A stretch of DNA of 15,542 nt, taken from positions 1-15,542 of the forward strand of contig CACYKX010000057.1 of assembly GCA_902775075.1 (NCBI GenBank), written 5' to 3'. The position numbers and the translations under genes were made by a program. Position 1 is the first letter of the stretch, and each line of letters starts with the position of its first letter. The notes below the pieces were generated by a model that was not told the DNA's origin, did no database searches, and was given only the letters and a program-made list of their open reading frames with translations. Origin of the DNA: an uncultured Prevotellaceae bacterium (GTDB lineage Bacteria > Bacteroidota > Bacteroidia > Bacteroidales > Bacteroidaceae). This document shows positions 1 through 6,928 of this stretch, one piece after another.

Positions 1-328
1 CTCACGCTTTATCCCGTATATCCAACTGCATGAGTTTGAAGGTTTGCTTTTCAGTAACGTTGATGTATATGAAAGGGTGATTCCCAAGGGAGATCTAGTT
101 GGCATAGAGGAGTTGAAGCAGACAGCTGCGACATTTGATAATCCGGAGCTGATTAACAATTCGCCTGAGACATCGCCATCGCACAGACTGGAACGTATTG
201 TAAGAGGTTACGACAAGGTGGTGTATGGCAACTATCTGGCTGAGAGCATCGGTTTGAGCAAGATTCGTGAGCGCTGTCCACGATTCAACCAGTGGATAGA
301 GAGTTTGGCGAATGTGCGGGATTTGTAG
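1..328 (+). CDS. DUF4276 family protein, C-terminal part (5' end outside window)
   Basis: The open frame enters at base 2 and runs to TAG at 326-328, giving about 108 residues of a C-terminus; the start lies upstream of the window. The first residues read PYIQLHEFEGLLFS, the hallmark of DUF4276. Further on come a PE.IN..PETSPS stretch, a GYDKVVYG stretch and a C-terminal IGL.KIRERCPRFNQWIESL, all usual for the family in this order. DUF4276 proteins are typically about 200-250 residues and are commonly encoded just after an AAA/ABC-type ATPase in defence loci; their fold is thought to be Toprim/nuclease-like. No catalytic assignment can be made from this fragment. The gene converges with the transposase gene and ends 4 bp before a tandem REP-like repeat. 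The family call is strong; the function is inferred. Confidence 0.8.
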   Translation, partial: SRFIPYIQLHEFEGLLFSNVDVYERVIPKGDLVGIEELKQTAATFDNPELINNSPETSPSHRLERIVRGYDKVVYGNYLAESIGLSKIRERCPRFNQWIESLANVRDL

Positions 329-331
329 TTG

Positions 332-376
332 AGGGTGCCACGGGGACAAGGGTGCCACGGGGACAGGTCAATGGCA
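332..376. repeat. REP-like repeat, left end of RAYT unit, with 17-bp tandem duplication
   Basis: A 17-bp unit, AGGGTGCCACGGGGACA, occurs twice in perfect tandem at 332-348 and 349-365. The stretch 353-376 begins TGCCA and ends TGGCA, so it can fold as a small hairpin. Read on the other strand, it matches 1210-1232 except for one substitution and a one-base indel. The block fills the gap between the DUF4276 stop and the transposase stop, which abuts it at 377. Confidence 0.8.
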
Positions 377-1168
377 TCACAGTTTTTGTATCAGTCCACG
401 TCCAACACCCGTCAATCTTTCCAGTTGTCTGTATGATGCTCCTTTGTCCTTCAATTCTTTCAACACCTTCCTCTTTGATTTGTCTTCAAGCACCTGAAAA
501 GCGCTGCTGTTCGTTACACCTACCATCTCTATAATCATCTGCCAAACTTGATCGTCCGAGGGTCTGCTTCTTGATGAATCTTCAATATCTAAACACCTAA
601 CAGTATCTGGCAACATCTCATTCATCAAATCATTCAATTGCTCATATGGTTTCCGCCTTAATACTGTAGCTGTGTCGCAAATTTGGAAAACAGAGTCTAC
701 GCTTCCATCATACTCACCCCAAGAGCTGAATTCATATTCCCTAACATGTTCAACGATGCCTGCTTTCACTGGATTTTGGTGAATGTAGCGCAGCAAAGTA
801 GTGAAGTAAGACATGTCATTTACCGGCTCTGACTTGAAGCGTTCTTTGAACAGATGGCCATCGCGACCGTACTTCCTGTTATAATAATACACATAAGAGC
901 CTGCAATGCGCTTAATTGTCTCACCTACCCTTTCCTCACGCTCACGAATCAGTAAATGAAAGTGGTTTGACATAAGGCAGTATGCATAATAGGTACAATT
1001 AATACCTGATGGAGAACCATCCTCATCATAATGGACACGCATACGATCGAGAGTTGCAATGAATTGATAATAGTCTTCAGGCTCTTCGAAGATATTCTGA
1101 TGATTAATGCCACGCATCATCACATGAAATATACCAGTGCTAGATTCCTTTCGCGCCTGCCTTGCCAT
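377..1168 (-). CDS. REP-associated tyrosine transposase (IS200-like, Y1/HUH family)
   Basis: A 263-residue protein starting at ATG 1168 and ending with TGA at 377-379. The N-terminus reads ARQARKESSTGIFHVMMRGI, the usual opening of Y1_Tnp/RAYT proteins. The metal-binding HUH motif is HFHLLI in the context YCLMSNHFHLLI. It is followed by a tyrosine-rich helix (YVYYYNRKYGRDGHLF.ERFKS) that supplies the catalytic tyrosine and the conserved R-x-G-x-L-F signature. A block LLRYIHQNPVKAGIV completes the catalytic domain. The C-terminal third is an extension ending SYRQLERLTGVGRGLIQ, which looks like a helix-turn-helix and may bind REP DNA. The length is somewhat above the 150-200 residues of minimal RAYTs because of this extension. 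The frame is intact and all catalytic motifs are present, so it is probably active. It is not part of the defence operon. Confidence 0.9.
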   Translation of the reverse strand: MARQARKESSTGIFHVMMRGINHQNIFEEPEDYYQFIATLDRMRVHYDEDGSPSGINCTYYAYCLMSNHFHLLIREREERVGETIKRIAGSYVYYYNRKYGRDGHLFKERFKSEPVNDMSYFTTLLRYIHQNPVKAGIVEHVREYEFSSWGEYDGSVDSVFQICDTATVLRRKPYEQLNDLMNEMLPDTVRCLDIEDSSRSRPSDDQVWQMIIEMVGVTNSSAFQVLEDKSKRKVLKELKDKGASYRQLERLTGVGRGLIQKL

Positions 1169-1209
1169 AAATACAATTCAAGTATGCTTATCGTGTCAAT
1201 TTAAGCAGA

Positions 1210-1232
1210 TGCCACTGACCTGTCCCCTGGCA
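1210..1232. repeat. REP-like repeat, right end of RAYT unit
   Basis: TGCCACTGACCTGTCCCC followed by TGGCA. It is the inverted counterpart of 353-376, and its outer five bases pair (TGCCA with TGGCA). It lies 41 bp upstream of the transposase start, as expected for a cognate REP beside its RAYT gene. Confidence 0.75.
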
Positions 1233-1267
1233 TTTTAAGTATTCCTTACTACCTGCCTCAATCTCCA

Positions 1268-1294
1268 TTAACCTTGATCCCTTAACCATGAACC
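1268..1294. repeat. TTAACC-type intergenic repeat, left copy
   Basis: A short degenerate repeat built from TTAACC and TGAACC/TGATCC units lies in the 143-bp gap between the RAYT element and the NACHT-TIR stop codon. Its last 13 bases, TTAACCATGAACC (1282-1294), recur exactly at 15255-15267 on the far side of the defence genes. The rest of the gap shows no gene. Confidence 0.45.
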
Positions 1295-1375
1295 ATAATT
1301 GCCTTCTGTTCCATTCCGTCCTCACTCATGTGAGCAAGACAGAGATAAATTCTTTTGTTTTTCATATCTTTGTTA

Positions 1376-4300
1376 CTATCTTGTTTCTCTAATTCTATCT
1401 ATCAACACCTTGAAATTTGTGCTACTTAAATTATTCAACGAATCTGCATTTACCCAGTCAACATATCGTTTAAGGGAAGGCAGAAAACTGAAAATCTTTC
1501 TGACCTCCATGAGTTCCTCTTCTATTGGTGCTACAATTTCCGAATCAAACTCTTTCAGGTCTTCTACTTCCTCTTCAAGTTCGTCTATTTGCCTTTTCCA
1601 ATGCTTTACAAGTTCCTTATAGAAGCTCCTTTCTCGGATGGAGTCATCTACAACAACCGGTAATATCTTTTTTTGCCAGTCCGTATGCTCCATGATACCA
1701 GAAAGCTCGTACATACAGTTCTTGGAGAGCATATACTGCCTGCTGAATACCACGACAATTGTGTCACCATTCCTTATGGAATCCATAAATTCCTTGATGT
1801 TATCCATATAGTTACAGTCCTTCTTATCCCGCTTATAGGCTATACCATTCTGTTTTAGCACAAAACAGAAATGATTTACAATATTATCGGAGTTCTTCTC
1901 CCAACTATATGAAATATACACCAGTGACACCTCGCCATCATTTTGTTCTATAGCATCATTCATATCTGCTTGGTTCATCATATCTATGACTTTTTCAATA
2001 CTCTTTACAGGAGAATGATTCTCGTAGTATTTGTTCTCAAACTGTATCAAGTAGCGGTTTAGATACTTATAGTAAGCATCCTTGCTGATAAGTCCTCTAA
2101 TTACTCTTTTCACCTCATTCAGCGATTCTTCATTCTGAACAGCTATCGTTTCCAATGAAGTGAGAATACTGGCATTAACATGGTCATAATTATATTTATG
2201 CTGGTGACAAATATCCAACACTTGAATCAATAAGGTTGCCGCGTTGACATCAGAATAACAGAAGTTATACTCCCGATAGTCATCTAACAGTTCTGAATGT
2301 TCTACTATAAACGAAAGAGCATCTAAACTTCCTATGGCAAGAAGGATACGTAATGCCTGTTTTTGTTTATATCCTTCCAAAGCACTAATACGAGGCTCCA
2401 GTTTATCTATCACCCAAGTTATATCACCCAAATCTCTGCATATGGTAGCATATACAGCCAATTGTTGTGACGTTTCCATCTTGTCAGATGCAGCCTTTAT
2501 CTCATCTACCATGATACCAGACTTTAGCATCTGTTCAGTAAGATATTCATCACTTTTACAACCATTCGTAATTAAATCAAACACCAACTGATAGCCCTCA
2601 GATATCCGGTTTTTGATAACATATTCTGCCATCCTAACACCAGTACTACTTTCCTTCCATCTGTCAGTATTTCTCAGCAAACGTACTACGTGATGTCCAA
2701 GCTTGTCCAGCCCGACTTTTTCTTCAATATACTCAAATAGTGTATAGGACTCATTAAAGCCCCTGCCTACATCCTTTGATACAGATAGTTCTGATAATGG
2801 AATCAGCTCTATCAATGTGTCTTCATCGACGGTGAAATGCCCTTCAAGCATCAGTTTTAGGGCAGCTTCTTCATATTCCCATTCACATCTAATACCTTTG
2901 CCAATATCCTCAACTATATTCTTCGCAGTAGCAACCATACGCTCCCTTGCTTTATCATCGAGAAGAACAGTCTGCATGGGCATGTGCATAGTATTCCTCA
3001 CTACCATCATGAAGAATGAATCATAGACAGTCTTGTCTTTAATTGCTTTTACAATGTCTTCACGAGAAAAAGCTCCATTCCAACTGATATACTGACCATA
3101 GAACTGATATACATAGCTGTTCCAGGGATTTTCATCATCTTCCTTCAGCACTCTCTTCAGTCCGTCCCGGCTATCAGTTTCTGTTCTGTCAAGGACTTCC
3201 AATACGCGCTGCTTGAACACGTCATAATCAGCAAGACTGTCGAAATGGCTTTGCTGACGTAAACGGCTTTTCTTCTCAAATTCGGTCTCAGGGAAGAAAT
3301 TCTGGTATTTCTCCCTGGCATAGCTCGCAATCTCCAAATATGGACAAGCATTTAACCATCCGGCCCACCCCCTGTCAACATCATTGTTCGGATCCAGTTT
3401 TCCGTAGTAGTCGTCCAAGTCCTCTTTCGTTATCCAAAGGCCGGTCTTTAGAAATAACCTTTTTATATCAGCCCTACGTTCAAAGTCACCAAGATATGTC
3501 TTGCCTATTTTGTCAAAACCGGCTTTCTCTGCTTTTGCATTTCCTGTCTCTTTATAAAAATCCCTATAAGCAACGAGAACGTCCTGATGCTCATTGTCAT
3601 GATGATACAAGTCTGGGAACGTCCTTAGATAAGATGCTTCTATCGCGTCCAGAAGAGACGGGTAATTCGCCTTATTTATCAGTCGTGCCGCCTTTTTAAG
3701 CAGACTTTCCACCATTTCCTTATAACGCGACCATTGACTGTCATAAAAGTACAGATAATTCTTAAATTCGTGCCTTAGAACTTTCTCTATACCTTCGGCG
3801 TTTTCTACTGCCGCCAGAGCTGCATATACCTCATCCCTCGAAACAACATGAGTAGTGCTCCCTTTACGTTGATCCTGTACATAGTTTTCCTTTTCCAGTA
3901 TATAATCTACATATTCATCAACCAAATCGGACCTATGTATTAGCTGAATCATCACTTTGATGGCATCATAGTTAGTGCTGTCCTTGAACAGCTCGTAATA
4001 TCGACTTACATATTTCTCCTTATAGAAGAATTCGTTCCCTAAATATAAATATTGCAAGTCCCCTGTTGGTTCCTCCTTCAGGTTCCTCATGGTTATACCA
4101 TCCAGAACGTCCAACAATTTGTCAAAGACATCCTCTGAACTTTGCTCAACCACCGTCCAATTGAGAAAATAGCACATACACATAAGATCTGCATAATATG
4201 CTGTGCCTGGCTGTGCTTCTTTCAGTTCATCAGCGATATATTCAACTGTTGTTTTTGACTGACCGAATTTGAGCATATCCTTATAGTCGTCCGCAAGGAT

Positions 4301-5977
4301 ATTCGACATTCTTATACCCAGATTCTTGTATTCCTGCAGGATACTAATGAAGATGTTATCTCTTGTATCTTGGTCTAACGAACTACTATCAGCATATATA
4401 ATCAGATCCATGCTGGCAACCCTCAGCCAATCAATATTCTCTTGTATCTTATCCTTTTCATCGTGACCATACATGCCCATCCAGAGCATAATAATGTTAT
4501 ACCACTCTGGCTTGATTCTTCCATTCGGCAGTGAAGCCAATTGTTTGGCCTTCGCAAGTCCTCTGCTATGTAGATAGGTTGCAGTCAACCATTCCCTGAA
4601 GGCATTGTGCGAAAAGAAAAAAACATCATTCTCAAATTTAATGATAGAGTATCGCCTACATTCTTCGATTTTCTTTTTGTCATCATCCAGACATTTGCTA
4701 AATTCCAACTCAGTCAGCGTCTGCCTATTCATCAGAGACATCGCTACGGCGACCCGCTCCAGCATAACAATCATCTCCTCACTGTTTGCACGGTATTCAA
4801 GAAGAGTTCCCTTTTCCTTCTTTTCCTTTTTATAGCTTTGTTCTATAAAGAGTCTATACAGGCCATTCCTGTCTTTTGGCAACTCTTTATCCTCTTTATA
4901 GGCATCTATTAGTACGTTCAGGAAGAAGGGCTGTTTTGCAAAATCTACCAATTCTTGCTCTGCTATCATCTTCCAAAGTACATTCCCTCTTCCAACTTCA
5001 TTGTCAATATGTGCCTTAATGTCCTCATAACTCATACTCTCAATGAACAACTCATGAAAGGCATTCAATTGATCATCCCGTCTATAGTTGCTTCTGCACG
5101 ACAGCACCATCTTCATGTCGGGATTGTCATGGGCATACGAGTTAATGGTCTTCAGCAAGTCCTCCCTCTCTTTGCCATTTATCTCATCCAAAGCATCTAT
5201 AATAACAACAACTTCTTTCCCGTCAATCCATCTGGATTGCGGCATATCATCTTGTTTAAGGTCATAGCTTGACTTCACCTCATAACTGACAGGCATAAAC
5301 AGACCACTTTCTTGTAGCTCCCAACAAAGGTTCTTTAGCTCTGTGGTCTTTCCTGTCTGTGCACCGCTATATACGATAAACTTGTTCTTCTCCTTATTCA
5401 GTTCGCTTGTAACGTAATCAGCCAGTGTATAACGCTCCTGATTCTTCAAAAGATAACGAAGGAAGTTATTACCATCCCGTTCATCAGTACAGTATCTGCG
5501 TATATATCCTTCTACCGGTTTGTGTTTCAATAGTCCTTTCTTTGGACGGCCTGCAACAGTGGTGGTCATCCTACCAAGCATCTCATCAGCCTTAACATGC
5601 AGGCCACGAATTAAATCATTATTCTCATGGGCGGTGTCAGAGATAGCATCAATTTTCTGTTCCATGATGAACTTATAGCATAATTCGTTATTCCTTAACT
5701 CGTTAGCCCACAGTTCTATCAGTTCCCGTTCATTGATGTGCTCTTCACGCTGGAGATATTTCTTTAAACTTTCCAAATTTTGGAACAGTCGTATAGACAT
5801 GCTTCTCCTGATGCCATCGTTCTTGCACCATCTCTTCAGTGCTTTCTGATAGCAACGTTCCAGTTCCTTTTCCAGTGAGGTGTCCTTTACGAAATGACTC
5901 ACTGCTTCCTTGACTGTCGGAAAGTTACTGGCTACTAATGATATTATGAAATACTCAAAAGCTCCCATATCGTACAT
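1376..5977 (-). CDS. NACHT (STAND) NTPase with C-terminal TIR domain, putative anti-phage sensor/effector
   Basis: A 1533-residue protein. Residues 1-140 are a helical N-terminal region that I do not recognise. The NACHT ATPase follows: Walker A GAQTGKTT at 205-212, Walker B VVVIIDALDE at 256-265, a VLSCRSNYRR strand near 291-300, and the typical NACHT winged-helix motif FFSHNAFREWL near 460-480. Residues of about 500-1340 are alpha-helical and repeat-like (TPR/HEAT style), the likely ligand-sensing part. From about 1350 a TIR domain begins (VYISYSW), with SKNCMYEL carrying the probable NADase glutamate at about residue 1424, followed by an acidic coiled-coil insert (about 1455-1490). STAND proteins oligomerise on sensing a phage component; bacterial TIR domains then degrade NAD+ and stop growth. 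ATG 5977 is 9 nt after the HNH stop; ATG 5968 is an alternative. The role is inferred from domains and context. Confidence 0.85.
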   Translation of the reverse strand: MYDMGAFEYFIISLVASNFPTVKEAVSHFVKDTSLEKELERCYQKALKRWCKNDGIRRSMSIRLFQNLESLKKYLQREEHINERELIELWANELRNNELCYKFIMEQKIDAISDTAHENNDLIRGLHVKADEMLGRMTTTVAGRPKKGLLKHKPVEGYIRRYCTDERDGNNFLRYLLKNQERYTLADYVTSELNKEKNKFIVYSGAQTGKTTELKNLCWELQESGLFMPVSYEVKSSYDLKQDDMPQSRWIDGKEVVVIIDALDEINGKEREDLLKTINSYAHDNPDMKMVLSCRSNYRRDDQLNAFHELFIESMSYEDIKAHIDNEVGRGNVLWKMIAEQELVDFAKQPFFLNVLIDAYKEDKELPKDRNGLYRLFIEQSYKKEKKEKGTLLEYRANSEEMIVMLERVAVAMSLMNRQTLTELEFSKCLDDDKKKIEECRRYSIIKFENDVFFFSHNAFREWLTATYLHSRGLAKAKQLASLPNGRIKPEWYNIIMLWMGMYGHDEKDKIQENIDWLRVASMDLIIYADSSSLDQDTRDNIFISILQEYKNLGIRMSNILADDYKDMLKFGQSKTTVEYIADELKEAQPGTAYYADLMCMCYFLNWTVVEQSSEDVFDKLLDVLDGITMRNLKEEPTGDLQYLYLGNEFFYKEKYVSRYYELFKDSTNYDAIKVMIQLIHRSDLVDEYVDYILEKENYVQDQRKGSTTHVVSRDEVYAALAAVENAEGIEKVLRHEFKNYLYFYDSQWSRYKEMVESLLKKAARLINKANYPSLLDAIEASYLRTFPDLYHHDNEHQDVLVAYRDFYKETGNAKAEKAGFDKIGKTYLGDFERRADIKRLFLKTGLWITKEDLDDYYGKLDPNNDVDRGWAGWLNACPYLEIASYAREKYQNFFPETEFEKKSRLRQQSHFDSLADYDVFKQRVLEVLDRTETDSRDGLKRVLKEDDENPWNSYVYQFYGQYISWNGAFSREDIVKAIKDKTVYDSFFMMVVRNTMHMPMQTVLLDDKARERMVATAKNIVEDIGKGIRCEWEYEEAALKLMLEGHFTVDEDTLIELIPLSELSVSKDVGRGFNESYTLFEYIEEKVGLDKLGHHVVRLLRNTDRWKESSTGVRMAEYVIKNRISEGYQLVFDLITNGCKSDEYLTEQMLKSGIMVDEIKAASDKMETSQQLAVYATICRDLGDITWVIDKLEPRISALEGYKQKQALRILLAIGSLDALSFIVEHSELLDDYREYNFCYSDVNAATLLIQVLDICHQHKYNYDHVNASILTSLETIAVQNEESLNEVKRVIRGLISKDAYYKYLNRYLIQFENKYYENHSPVKSIEKVIDMMNQADMNDAIEQNDGEVSLVYISYSWEKNSDNIVNHFCFVLKQNGIAYKRDKKDCNYMDNIKEFMDSIRNGDTIVVVFSRQYMLSKNCMYELSGIMEHTDWQKKILPVVVDDSIRERSFYKELVKHWKRQIDELEEEVEDLKEFDSEIVAPIEEELMEVRKIFSFLPSLKRYVDWVNADSLNNLSSTNFKVLIDRIRETR

Positions 5978-5986
5978 TTTCCCAAA

Positions 5987-6928
5987 TCACATTATATCCC
6001 TTTTCATCTTATCGAAGCATCTATGATTATCCTTCGAGTATCCAAGTCCAAATATATCCTCATGGACCTCATCCTTGGTCTTATGTAGCATCTTTGCTAT
6101 TTTTTCCAGGTTTGATGCAGGATATTTCCTCTTTAGGTCAAGCAATCTGAGTGCTTCTCCCTTGTGGTACTCATATCGTTCCTCTAAATGGAACAACTTG
6201 GCATAAGCTTCATATTTTCCTCTTGCAACAATCTTCATGGCATAGTTCTCACGGTGTTTCATGAAGCCACCAGTACAAGCTTTAGTCTGAACCACCTTAA
6301 AATATATATTCTTGTCTGCATCAAACTGTTCACTACATGGTGCAACGCTCATCAGGTCTGCGTCGCATGCTGCAAGGGGTTTCTTGTGCTTCAGCCTCTG
6401 ATTACATACTGGACACGACGGCACAAAGTTATGAAGAGAGAGAGCTGTTATAGGGCAATCACTCTTTGCGATGGCATGGTCAAGATCGAACTGAGACTTC
6501 GTGCTGGCATCGTCCACATAAGGATTAATATATGCCATATCGCAGTAAAAACATGTATGCACATTCAGCACATCCATCTTTTTCTGGAAAAACTGTGAAA
6601 TGACTCTTTGATGGGGCTTGCATCCTTTTGCTCTATAGTCATAGTTGAAAACCTTCCTCTTTAGATAGTTCTTGATGGTACTCAACTCTCTTCTCTCAGC
6701 TTCAGTCCTGTTTGGGAGATTCCTGAACTGCTGTGAAATGGCTACAAGCTCTGCAAATGAGGCCTTCATGATTTCTGCAGCAGAACAGGTGAACACCGCC
6801 AATACTTGATGGCGGCTCTTATATTGCGACCACAGCCGTTCTATATCCGCCAAGTCTCCAAACTCCGCAATATAGTCATTAGCCAAGCTGTCCCACGCAA
6901 TTCCTTCTGGATATACCTTTCCTGTCAT
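5987..6928 (-). CDS. HNH endonuclease, PtuB-like partner of the upstream ATPase
   Basis: A 313-residue protein. The first 115 residues are helical and charged, without a motif I recognise. The nuclease core has CFYC (Cys126 and Cys129), then FDLDH (148-151, with His151 the probable general base), NFVPSC (Asn167, Cys172) and CPVC (Cys175), that is, a zinc-bracketed HNH fold with all key residues present. The remainder is mostly helical. The ATG overlaps the stop of the ATPase gene in an ATGA arrangement, so the two proteins are probably translated in step and made as a complex. An ATPase plus HNH pair matches Septu (PtuA/PtuB), where the complex degrades DNA upon phage infection. The HNH call is firm; membership of Septu proper, rather than a related unnamed ATPase-HNH system, is uncertain. 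Confidence 0.85.
   Translation of the reverse strand: MTGKVYPEGIAWDSLANDYIAEFGDLADIERLWSQYKSRHQVLAVFTCSAAEIMKASFAELVAISQQFRNLPNRTEAERRELSTIKNYLKRKVFNYDYRAKGCKPHQRVISQFFQKKMDVLNVHTCFYCDMAYINPYVDDASTKSQFDLDHAIAKSDCPITALSLHNFVPSCPVCNQRLKHKKPLAACDADLMSVAPCSEQFDADKNIYFKVVQTKACTGGFMKHRENYAMKIVARGKYEAYAKLFHLEERYEYHKGEALRLLDLKRKYPASNLEKIAKMLHKTKDEVHEDIFGLGYSKDNHRCFDKMKRDIM

Larger units (their letters stand above)
332..1232. mobile_element. RAYT transposase with flanking inverted REP-like ends
   Basis: The single transposase gene is bracketed by nearly identical inverted REP-like sequences (353-376 and 1210-1232). Each can form a 5-bp TGCCA/TGGCA stem around a CCTGTCCCC core. This is the usual layout of a REP-associated tyrosine transposase and its cognate repeats, not a classical DDE insertion sequence. 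RAYTs are considered domesticated or slowly moving relatives of IS200/IS605 that process REP hairpins as single-stranded DNA. No target-site duplication was found, as expected for HUH enzymes. The exact outer boundary is uncertain because of the extra tandem copy at 332-348. Confidence 0.65.

Noticed and set aside
95..358. A - strand open frame of 87 codons
   Set aside because: It lies opposite the DUF4276 gene, whose + strand protein matches the family well.
1321..1334. Hairpin CTCAC-TCAT-GTGAG downstream of the NACHT-TIR stop as an operon terminator
   Set aside because: On the transcribed strand the stem is not followed by a run of T, so it does not fit an intrinsic terminator.
1299..1622. 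A + strand open frame of 107 codons rich in serine and phenylalanine
   Set aside because: It is antisense to the end of the NACHT-TIR gene, and its composition is what the complement of an acidic coiled-coil coding sequence gives.
6188..6598. A + strand open frame of 136 codons opposite the HNH gene
   Set aside because: The opposite strand encodes the HNH core with all catalytic residues; this frame has no recognisable motif.
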